Position numbers and translations under genes: made by a program
Origin: Candidatus Hydrogenedentota bacterium
GTDB taxonomy: Bacteria; Hydrogenedentota; Hydrogenedentia; Hydrogenedentiales; GCA-2746185
Direction: 5' to 3'
Assembly: GCA_012965445.1 (NCBI GenBank)
Contig: DTSJ01000319.1
Coordinates: 1 to 9,102 of the forward strand
Length of the DNA stretch: 9,102 nucleotides
In this document: positions 1 to 4,780 of the stretch, piece after piece
Numbering within the stretch: the stretch's first letter is position 1
Layout: each line of letters begins with the position of its first letter
Notes under the pieces: model-generated
Database searches by the model: none
The model's input: only the letters and a program-made list of their open reading frames with translations
Told to the model about the DNA's origin: nothing

Positions 1-714
1 TTTGTGATAATGCATCTGCCAGCCAACATTCACGCCCGGCCCAAACTTCTGCCCGATACCATCCGGGTAAACTGTAGGATCGTTGCCAGGAGCAATGCCG
101 CCCAGAGGCTGTGCAATAATGTGATGCACAACCGGACTCCCCGGTCGGAATTCGATCGCCTTGATGAACCGATCCTCGGAAATCATTTCCTCCGTGATCT
201 CAGTATTGAAATTTACATAGATATCTTCAACATCATCATTCACGAAGTATCTCTCCGGCATCGTCAGAACCAGATCCGGTTCGCCAATACTCCATTCCTG
301 AGAACTGTCCCACTTCAAAGGCTCAGGCGCATCAGCCCGATTTCCGCGCAGCGTTCCAGAATCAACCCACGCCACGATAGTATCAATCTCCTCCTGAGTC
401 AGCGTCCGCTCATTCGCAAACTCCCCATTGTGAACAGGGGCCGCGTGCCACGGCGGCATCGTCCGCTGCGACACATTCTTCGCAATCGACTTCGCCCAGG
501 GACGCGCCTCTTCATAAGTCGTAAGCGCCATCGGAGCCACCATACCACCAAGATTCGCGCCGTTCGGTCGGTGACAAACCTGACAATTCTCCTGAAGAAT
601 CGGCAGCACATCTTTCGTGAACGTCGGCTTGTCAGCAGCTTCAGCAGATTGCCCTATCGCAATCGCCCCGGACACGGACAATCCAACTACAAATGACTTA
701 ATAATAACGTGCAT
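1..714 (-). CDS. Exported cytochrome c / copper monooxygenase-like fusion, C-terminus outside window
   Basis: The minus strand is open from an ATG at 714 to the window edge (238 codons seen, no stop). An AAAGGAG Shine-Dalgarno sequence lies about 7 nt upstream of the ATG. Residues 1-24 form a signal peptide ending near AEA|AD. A haem-binding CQVCH motif lies at residues 44-48, and a downstream TMPPWH at 85-90 can supply the axial Met, as in cytochrome c domains of this architecture. Residues 140-238 look like the N-terminal half of a copper type II ascorbate-dependent monooxygenase fold: a VVHH pair at 195-198 and HYH at 235-237 match the copper-ligand motifs of that family. The protein is therefore probably a periplasmic redox protein carrying electrons from a haem to a copper-site oxidation. 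The substrate is unknown. The cytochrome call is firm; the monooxygenase call is good but rests on half a domain. Confidence 0.85.
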   Translation of the reverse strand, partial: MHVIIKSFVVGLSVSGAIAIGQSAEAADKPTFTKDVLPILQENCQVCHRPNGANLGGMVAPMALTTYEEARPWAKSIAKNVSQRTMPPWHAAPVHNGEFANERTLTQEEIDTIVAWVDSGTLRGNRADAPEPLKWDSSQEWSIGEPDLVLTMPERYFVNDDVEDIYVNFNTEITEEMISEDRFIKAIEFRPGSPVVHHIIAQPLGGIAPGNDPTVYPDGIGQKFGPGVNVGWQMHYHK

Positions 715-746
715 AACTCGGCTCCTTTGAATACGTCCGTCACAAC

Positions 747-770
747 CTGAATATACGGCTGCATATTCAG
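747..770. promoter_or_regulatory. 24-bp palindrome upstream of the cytochrome gene
   Basis: Perfect 8-bp arms CTGAATAT (747-754) and ATATTCAG (763-770) flank an 8-nt spacer. The palindrome lies 33-56 nt upstream of the cytochrome start codon, where a dimeric repressor site or an untranslated-leader hairpin would sit. No T-run follows, so a terminator is unlikely. No regulator family is recognised. Confidence 0.4.
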
Positions 771-831
771 AGTGACCCACTAGACCTAGAAAACACCGTC
801 CAGTCCATAACGGTTCCATGATGACAATTAT

Positions 832-847
832 TTCGCTCTTTAGCGAA
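832..847. other. Short inverted repeat (6-bp stem, CTTT loop)
   Basis: TTCGCT (832-837) and AGCGAA (842-847) form a perfect 6-bp stem with a four-base loop in otherwise AT-rich intergenic DNA between the divergent cytochrome gene and the small plus-strand gene. No T-tract follows on either strand, so it is not a good intrinsic terminator. It may be a regulator site or chance. Confidence 0.2.
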
Positions 848-918
848 GAACACACACCAAAAGGCACGCTCAACAATCGTAAATATACGTAAACATATGA
901 TATTTAACGAGTTATGCT

Positions 919-1009
919 ATGCCACCCCGAGATGACGCTCCTGGGCCGCCTTGCGGTTTCTGATAAGGAAACGGGTCATTCCAGGGATGTCTGCATCCAC
1001 GCTGAATAA
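919..1009. other. GC-rich island with two adjacent hairpins; possible dispersed repeat or coding relic
   Basis: This stretch is clearly GC-richer than its AT-rich flanks. It holds two adjacent small inverted repeats: GTTTC (956-960) with GAAAC (968-972), and GGATG (985-989) with CATCC (994-998). The minus strand reads open from about 1130 to a stop at 919-921, ending in GMTRFLIRNRKAAQERHLG followed by VA. There is no convincing start codon or ribosome binding site. It could be a dispersed intergenic repeat, a small RNA, or the tail of a decayed gene; the sequence alone does not decide. Confidence 0.25.
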
Positions 1010-1104
1010 ACCGACTAGATAAGTTGTACTATGAAGTGTATGGAGAATATGAAACGCTAGACGGTCTGAATTTAGCAATATTTTATCAATTAAGGAATCA
1101 GGAA

Positions 1105-1188
1105 ATGACTTTTCGACTTTTGGTAGCGGTTATCGTTTTCGTCGTTGTTGGAATTGTCACGAGTACCTATTTCAAACGAAGGGAATAG
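1105..1188 (+). CDS. Probable 27-residue single-pass membrane peptide
   Basis: An ATG at 1105 is preceded by AAGGA at 1092-1096, a spacing of 8 nt. It opens a 27-codon frame ending in TAG (1186-1188). The peptide starts MTFR, continues with an uninterrupted hydrophobic stretch rich in Val and Ile (residues 5-19), and ends in a charged FKRRE tail. That is the pattern of small bitopic inner-membrane proteins, with the basic tail expected in the cytoplasm. It stands alone between the cytochrome gene and the truncated acyltransferase-like gene. No family is recognised. The hydrophobic run, ribosome binding site and charged end favour a real gene, but the frame is short enough to occur by chance. 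Confidence 0.4.
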   Translation: MTFRLLVAVIVFVVVGIVTSTYFKRRE

Positions 1189-1210
1189 GCCCTCGTCTCG
1201 TTTTGCTTAG

Positions 1211-1534
1211 CTAAAGCTCGTCTATCCCAACAAGTACGCTCCCCGAAGTAGCGACATCAAGCGTCACCGCCTGCGTCGCGTTAATCACCTGCGGATCGTA
1301 AACAAGTCGATCAATAAGAACCTGCCGTTTCGTAAGGTGAAAATGCCGCATGGTCATCCGCAGGCGCGTATTCACCTCCGAGATAGCACGGTTTACTTTA
1401 CGCCGGATATACCAGCGAACCGTCGGCATGATCATGCGATCAAACGCAGCCCATACTGCGACGAAGGGCAACAGAATGAGTATCCAAAGCGGAATCGCTA
1501 TCGGCTCGGCCAGACTAATTGGCGCGTCCTCCAT
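1211..1534 (-). pseudogene. Truncated N-terminal part of a glycerolipid acyltransferase-like protein
   Basis: The frame runs open upstream through selC, so the true start must lie downstream of the tRNA. The first ATG there is at 1534, giving 107 residues, although no good ribosome binding site precedes it. Residues 12-29 are a hydrophobic membrane segment. It is followed by a basic stretch (VRWYIRRKVNRAI, about 38-50) and the motif LTKRQVLIDRLVYDP (about 70-84). This reminds me of the N-terminal helical region that precedes the catalytic domain in large PlsB/1-acyl-glycerol-phosphate acyltransferase-like proteins of several hundred residues. The HX4D catalytic motif and everything beyond are absent: the frame ends in an unrelated-looking tail and a TAG at 1211. 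I read it as a gene broken at its 3' end. The family assignment is from memory and moderate; a short membrane protein of unknown role is the alternative. Confidence 0.45.
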
Positions 1535-1557
1535 CTTGGGGACAAGGGAACAAAAAA

Positions 1558-1653
1558 TGGCGGAGATGGATGGGAATCGAACCCACCGCGCGAGCTCACA
1601 CCCGCACCACTGGTTTTGAAGACCAGGGCCATCACCAGATGACAATCACCTCC
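1558..1653 (-). tRNA. selC: tRNA-Sec (anticodon UCA), CCA encoded
   Basis: This is a 96-nt tRNA gene including an encoded CCA (1558-1560) and discriminator G (1561). It folds with an acceptor stem of 7 good pairs (one G-U) plus an eighth A/C opposition. It has a 6-bp D stem (GTCATC/GATGGC) closing a TGGT loop. The anticodon stem CTGGT/ACCAG has the loop CTTCAAA, with the UCA anticodon at 1617-1619. The long variable arm has a 6-bp stem and a GTGA loop, and the T arm has the loop TTCGATT. The UCA anticodon, long D stem with a four-base loop and extended acceptor/variable arms together identify tRNA-Sec, which inserts selenocysteine at programmed UGA codons with SelA, SelB and SelD (none present here). 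A T6 run directly follows the CCA and may help end transcription. The gene may be a hybrid made by insertion of an element into its anticodon arm. Confidence 0.96.
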
Positions 1654-1722
1654 GTGTAAATTCAACCTATTCTTTCATATTATGATCTCTATTTTACCAG
1701 ATTCGTGATGAAATCGAAAGTT

Positions 1723-1755
1723 AGTGTGACAAGAGTGTGACAAGAGTGTGACACG
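1723..1755. repeat. Three tandem 11-bp direct repeats upstream of selC
   Basis: AGTGTGACAAG occurs at 1723-1733 and 1734-1744, and as AGTGTGACACG at 1745-1755. The 11-bp period is close to one helical turn, so a protein bound to each copy would sit on one face of the DNA. The block lies about 70 nt upstream of the selC 5' end and about 95 nt from the 16-bp block shared with the tRNA remnant. It could be a regulator site for selC or an arm-type recombinase binding region. Confidence 0.7.
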
Positions 1756-1805
1756 AGATTTGAGCGACCTTGTCCAAAATGATTCCCAATCCGTTGCGAG
1801 GCTTG

Positions 1806-2792
1806 TTAGGAAACAATAGCTTCGACGAGCGCGACTAGGGGTTCCTTGCCTTTTCGTTTGTCTCCGCACAACTGGATTCGACTCAATTGGAGATGTGTAT
1901 CGTTCAGGAGTTCTTCGACGCTGTTTTTTGGGTCGGTGGCGAGATCCAGACCGAAGCCGAGGGTTTCACCGGTTGTGTTTTTATACACGGCATTCGCTGG
2001 TTTCTTCGCGAAGTTGATTAAGGAATGCGAGTACAGGTCGAGGGCGAGGATACTTCCTGGCGCGCTGATTTCAGAAATTCGCTGGAGGGTTTTTCGAACT
2101 TCGGCTTCGTCCAAATAGAGGGTAACACCCTCCCAGAGAAATAGCGTCTTCTTTCCTGGTTCAAAGCCGCCCGCCAAAAGTTTTTCGTGCCAGTCTTCAG
2201 AATTAAAATCGACCGGAACGAAGGTTATGAATGCCGTGTCCACCCCAATCTGATTCAGTGTATCCATTTTTATCTGTTGCGTGTTCGTCCGATCCAATTC
2301 GAATACCGCGAGGTGATCTTTTTCGCAAAATGTAAATGAGCGGGTATCGAAACCGGCTCCCATGAGTACGACTTGTTCCATGTCGTCGAGACGTTGTTCA
2401 AACACCTCGTCAAAGAACAGGTGTCTGGAATAGAAGAAAGTAAAGAGGTTCTCCTTGCCCTTCTTGGGAACGGAGAAAAAGGCCGGCGTATAATTGAACA
2501 GACGATGCGCGAATATGACTCCGGACATGGCGAGACACATGCCCACGTGCGACATATTGGGAAGGTTCTTTGCCAATTCGATTGTAAGCGGATCTTTTCT
2601 GCCACCGAAATAGTGCTGAATCCAGCGCGATTGAAGAACGTCTATTGCGGTCCCGGACAGTCCCAGTTTTTTGCTTACGAAAATCTGTTTTGTTCCGATC
2701 ATTACGAACCCAATGAAGAACAAAGGCAATAAGAGGATTTGTAGAATCGTAAAAAGAATTATCTTGATAATGTCCAAGGTTTCCTCCCCCAT
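1806..2792 (-). CDS. SAM-dependent methyltransferase, leucine carboxyl methyltransferase-like (COG3315 type), membrane-anchored
   Basis: The product is 328 residues and looks complete. A hydrophobic segment at about 8-33 suggests an N-terminal membrane anchor. The core carries the marks of the LCMT/PPM1-like class I methyltransferases: SRHLFFDE (122-129), the SAM-binding VVLMGAGFDTRS (141-152), the acidic ELD after strand 2 (165-167), PVDFN (193-197) and LFLWEGVTLYL (217-227). These enzymes transfer a methyl group from S-adenosylmethionine, usually to a carboxyl or hydroxyl oxygen. The substrate cannot be read from the sequence. The start is uncertain: the ATG at 2792 has no ribosome binding site, whereas a GGGGGAGGA stretch sits 4-5 nt upstream of a TTG at 2777, and an extended -10 (TGGTATAAG, minus strand, 2813-2821) would start the transcript near 2805. 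The shorter TTG form (323 residues) may be the real one. It is the only gene inside the putative selC-bounded element. Confidence 0.85.
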   Translation of the reverse strand: MGEETLDIIKIILFTILQILLLPLFFIGFVMIGTKQIFVSKKLGLSGTAIDVLQSRWIQHYFGGRKDPLTIELAKNLPNMSHVGMCLAMSGVIFAHRLFNYTPAFFSVPKKGKENLFTFFYSRHLFFDEVFEQRLDDMEQVVLMGAGFDTRSFTFCEKDHLAVFELDRTNTQQIKMDTLNQIGVDTAFITFVPVDFNSEDWHEKLLAGGFEPGKKTLFLWEGVTLYLDEAEVRKTLQRISEISAPGSILALDLYSHSLINFAKKPANAVYKNTTGETLGFGLDLATDPKNSVEELLNDTHLQLSRIQLCGDKRKGKEPLVALVEAIVS

Positions 2793-2812
2793 TTCTCATG
2801 GTCGCGGCATGG

Positions 2813-2823
2813 CTTATACCAGC
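2813..2823 (-). promoter_or_regulatory. Extended -10 promoter element for the methyltransferase gene
   Basis: The minus strand reads CTGGTATAAG here: a TGn extension and a TATAAG hexamer. No good -35 lies 17 bp upstream, as is common for extended -10 promoters. A start site about 7 nt downstream would leave a leader of some 13 nt before the ATG at 2792 or 28 nt before the TTG at 2777. Confidence 0.35.
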
Positions 2824-2901
2824 CGAAATCGTTGATTCCCTTTTCGACCAGTTCACGACCACCACGGTAGATTGTCAACATTGATTGTGGCGTTGGCTCG
2901 C

Positions 2902-2943
2902 GGTTTTGAAGACCAGGAAGCCCACCAGGACTCATTCATCTCC
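2902..2943 (-). pseudogene. 5'-half remnant of a divergent tRNA-Sec gene
   Basis: These 42 nt align without gaps to positions 1-42 of the selC gene at 1653-1612, matching at about 31 positions. The match ends sharply after the anticodon loop; no variable or T arm follows. Differences in the D stem keep pairing (GAGTCC/GGGCTT instead of GTCATC/GATGGC), so this was once a functional tRNA-Sec sequence rather than a random degraded copy. The anticodon UCA is retained at 2907-2909. Its first seven bases, GGAGATG, pair perfectly with CATCTCC at the 3' end of the intact selC. It cannot make a tRNA itself. Confidence 0.75.
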
Positions 2944-3034
2944 TCACACGAACGCAATGATAGTGGATTCGGCTAGAGGGATGCCAATGAGAATTCAGTG
3001 ATACTTTACGCCACAGGTCATCTGCGATCAAAGT

Positions 3035-3775
3035 TCAGCCGGAGTGCTGTTCAGAGAATCGTTGCGCCATGATTGGCGGACATCCGTCACACCCAGTTTC
3101 GGTATGCCCCCGACTAAAAAGTATTGGCTCCAGCCCAGCATGATTCTGCATGGCCCGACCGACGGAATCCGAACGAACGTCCCCAAGTCGATAAGACTCT
3201 TCACCAACCACGAGCCCGCAACAGAACATCACACCGTCCGCACCAGCACAGACGATGGAGTCCGTGTGCGTACAGGGCATTTCCCGGTCTTCTTCTCCGA
3301 TATTCGAGTGGCAGAGCGTATAGCCTTGTTCCTCAAGGAAAGAGAGTGATTGGAGCTTACTCTGATCCGAGACGATAAAAGTTCTCTCCGTATCAAGTTT
3401 GGACAGCGACGAAAAATCCCAATGTTGCAGGTATCGCGAATTGATATGAAGGCCCACGCGGATATCATGCACCTCCTGAGCCCACGAACAGATCTTCCAG
3501 GCATCGGAAGTCTTATCAACATGGGTATCGAAGTATACAATCATCCACTTGGCACCAAGTGCGGCCGATTCATCCACAACATTGAGCCAGTCATTGAGCA
3601 ACATTGTTGCCCCATTTTCCGAGATTGATCGGGTACCAGTAATGCCCTCTCGAGTAACATGCAGCCAGATGTAACGAATCGGCGAACTGCTCTGAGGCGC
3701 AGCCGAGCCTTGCTCCCTGTACGAACGCACCACATCGCTCACACAATCCGGTCTCATGTCTTCGTCACCATCCAT
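3035..3775 (-). CDS. Radical-SAM-fold-like protein with SPASM-type cysteines but no CX3CX2C motif; possibly a decayed gene
   Basis: 246 residues from the ATG at 3775. The order of predicted strands and helices resembles the first half of a radical SAM barrel: IRYIWLHV (33-40), a helix, GAKWMIVYFD (74-83), a helix, IRVGLHINSRYL (105-116), then TERTFIVSD (129-137). The loop after strand 1, where CX3CX2C should bind the catalytic 4Fe-4S cluster, reads TREGITGTRS and has no cysteine. The C-terminus keeps a SPASM-like pattern: C176, C185, C186, then LGDV with SDSV, and C229/C232 in GCDGCPP. The frame is also suspicious upstream: before the ATG it reads KVFCVRWQNF (plus-strand 3776-3805) back to a TGA at 3827-3829 with no start codon. 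A second frame looks coding just beyond, joined at a T6 run. I infer a remnant of a longer SPASM-containing gene, or a non-catalytic partner protein. The assignment to radical SAM fold is by pattern only. Confidence 0.5.
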   Translation of the reverse strand: MDGDEDMRPDCVSDVVRSYREQGSAAPQSSSPIRYIWLHVTREGITGTRSISENGATMLLNDWLNVVDESAALGAKWMIVYFDTHVDKTSDAWKICSWAQEVHDIRVGLHINSRYLQHWDFSSLSKLDTERTFIVSDQSKLQSLSFLEEQGYTLCHSNIGEEDREMPCTHTDSIVCAGADGVMFCCGLVVGEESYRLGDVRSDSVGRAMQNHAGLEPILFSRGHTETGCDGCPPIMAQRFSEQHSG

Positions 3776-3939
3776 AAAATTCTGCCACCGAACGCAAAAA
3801 ACTTTACCCGAGCCTGAGACACCGAATCACGCGATAACCCTTGCAATCCGGTAAAGTTATTCACGCCAGGTATCTCAGGTCTAAGAAAAGCTGCCTGGTC
3901 GTCAATCGCTCCGTTATCACGTGCGACTAAACAGACCAA
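3776..3939 (-). pseudogene. Possible frameshifted upstream part of the SPASM-like gene
   Basis: From a TTG at 3939 a 61-codon frame continues past 3776 and overlaps the SPASM-like gene out of frame. It includes VARDNGAIDDQAAFLRPEIP and, just before the T6 run (minus strand of 3796-3801), QARVKFFAFGG. Shifting frame at this homopolymer would join it to KVFCVRWQNF and the downstream gene. A further frame, starting at an ATG in MNPFERVLLRS (minus strand from about 3974), ends where this one begins, so more than one lesion would be needed. No ribosome binding site supports the TTG. I recognise no family. Confidence 0.3.
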
Positions 3940-3986
3940 TGCTTCTCAGTAACACCCGTTCGAAAGGATTCATTTCAAAACTATTT

Positions 3987-4136
3987 CTAAAATCGAACCA
4001 GACGAACCAACTTTCCTTGACCATTATATAGTTTCGTGTTACTCTTGGATATCGGCAGAAAAGCCTGTAGTGTTCGAGGAGTCACGCAGTTTTTTACCTT
4101 AAATTTGAATCGGGCCTTCAATATTTGTATAGCCAA
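3987..4136 (-). CDS. Weak candidate small basic protein (49 codons)
   Basis: A perfect AGGAGG on the minus strand sits 7 nt upstream of a TTG at 4136. That start opens a 49-codon frame ending in TAG at 3987-3989; an ATG two codons earlier (4142) is too close to the AGGAGG to use it. The product is rich in Lys and Arg, starts (after Met) AIQILKARFKFKVKNC and ends GKLVRLVRF. No family, signal peptide or membrane segment is seen. The surrounding DNA is AT-rich and looks non-coding, so this may be a chance frame despite the good ribosome binding site. Confidence 0.2.
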   Translation of the reverse strand: MAIQILKARFKFKVKNCVTPRTLQAFLPISKSNTKLYNGQGKLVRLVRF

Positions 4137-4142
4137 TGGCAT

Positions 4143-4559
4143 GCCTCCTAGAGAGGACGTCGTCTGACTATCGTGCGAAATCCCACATACTATTAGGTAT
4201 AAGGTTCAATAAATTGCACGTCTTACGGCACAACGCGGGTCTGCCGACTTTTTCGTTTCGCCATCCTCAATAACACCTCCAACTTGCTTCGCCACCACTA
4301 AGACCGCCTTCCACGGAAGCAATACACCCAGATTTCACCAATCCAGATCCTACACTTCGCACTATTTTTTACTGGCTTTCTAACGTAAGTTTCGACATGG
4401 GTCTCAATTCCCCCTCCGTCAAAATCGAAATTTAGGGATACTGTCGTAGACTATCTTAAGGTATATACTTGCACAATATAAAGATTATATCATTTTTATC
4501 AGTTATTCCATTTCTCATTCGGCACCAGGTAGCCAACAAGTCGGGCAAGTATTATGTGG
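4143..4559. other. Intergenic region with no supported gene
   Basis: Both strands are broken by frequent stops. Two very short minus-strand frames with purine-rich stretches upstream (4369-4398 and 4223-4264) are too short to accept. The region looks like ordinary non-coding DNA separating the minus-strand genes from the plus-strand pilus operon. Confidence 0.5.
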
Positions 4560-4581
4560 ATTCAGGCTACATTCAGGCTAC
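4560..4581. repeat. Two tandem 11-bp direct repeats upstream of the pil promoter
   Basis: ATTCAGGCTAC occurs exactly twice in tandem (4560-4570, 4571-4581), ending 30 bp before the -35 hexamer of the predicted pil promoter. This is a usual place for an activator to bind, and the 11-bp period puts both copies on about the same face of the helix. No regulator is identified. Confidence 0.5.
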
Positions 4582-4611
4582 ATAGAAAAGCCCGCACACC
4601 CCCATTAAGGC

Positions 4612-4640
4612 TTGACAAGGTAAGTATTTACTGGTACTGT
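4612..4640 (+). promoter_or_regulatory. Sigma-70-type promoter of the pil operon
   Basis: A consensus -35 TTGACA (4612-4617) is followed after exactly 17 bp by TACTGT (4635-4640), which is preceded by TGG, an extended -10. The hexamer alone is weak, but the perfect -35, spacing and TGn make a good promoter. Transcription from about 4647 would give a leader of about 134 nt before pilM. Confidence 0.6.
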
Positions 4641-4738
4641 ATGAAATAATTTTGCCAGTAAAATGAACGTGGGAGTGCCTGTCAGTCCGCGAATATTGGG
4701 AATTCATCAAGTACTGTAATTATGATAGGCGTGTGGTC

Positions 4739-4757
4739 AACGGAAATTCCGTTTTTC
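4739..4757 (+). promoter_or_regulatory. Palindrome plus T-run in the pilM leader, possible attenuator
   Basis: AACGGAA and TTCCGTT are perfect inverted arms around one A (4739-4753), followed by further T residues. As RNA this gives a hairpin of about five pairs with a U-run, only some 25 nt before the pilM start. The stem is short, so strong termination is unlikely; weak attenuation or a protein-binding palindrome is possible. Confidence 0.25.
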
Positions 4758-4780
4758 GAGGGTAAGGGAGCAATAGATTA

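Larger units (their letters stand above)
1612..2917. mobile_element. Putative small inserted element between selC and a selC 5'-half remnant
   Basis: An identical 16-bp block (GGTTTTGAAGACCAGG on the plus strand) occurs at 1612-1627 inside selC and at 2902-2917 inside a partial tRNA-Sec, 1290 bp apart. The remnant holds only the 5' half; sequence beyond the block shows no tRNA character. This geometry fits insertion at the anticodon arm of an element that supplied a new 5' half to selC and displaced the old one. The interval contains one methyltransferase gene and the 11-bp tandem repeats, but no recombinase. A decayed tandem duplication of selC is the main alternative. Confidence 0.4.

Noticed and set aside
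4..696. 230-codon plus-strand frame at the left edge
   Set aside because: It is antisense to the cytochrome gene, is rich in Arg/His/Ile of no recognisable pattern, and has no ribosome binding site; the CxxCH-bearing minus frame is clearly the gene.
1535..1645. N-terminal extension of the acyltransferase-like frame through selC
   Set aside because: These codons are the tRNA-Sec gene itself; the frame is open there only by chance, so the start was moved to 1534.
2410..2865. 151-codon minus-strand frame overlapping the methyltransferase
   Set aside because: Out-of-frame shadow of the methyltransferase, which carries all SAM-binding motifs; no features of its own.
3827..3829. In-frame TGA upstream of the SPASM-like gene as a selenocysteine codon
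   Set aside because: No start codon or coding pattern continues in the same frame upstream and no SECIS-like hairpin was recognised right after it; ordinary frame decay explains it better, despite the nearby selC.
4081..4100. Possible terminator at a T6 run after GTCACGCAG
   Set aside because: No stable GC-rich stem precedes the T-run on the plus strand.
4223..4264. 13-codon minus-strand frame MAKRKSRQTRVVP with GGAGG upstream
   Set aside because: Too short, with no conserved context; a link as precursor peptide to the SPASM-like gene is tempting but unsupported.
4369..4398. 9-codon minus-strand frame MSKLTLESQ behind a GGAGGGGG stretch
   Set aside because: Stops after nine codons with TAA; the same-frame continuation (GSGLVKSGCIASVEGG) has no start of its own, so a peptide precursor cannot be claimed.
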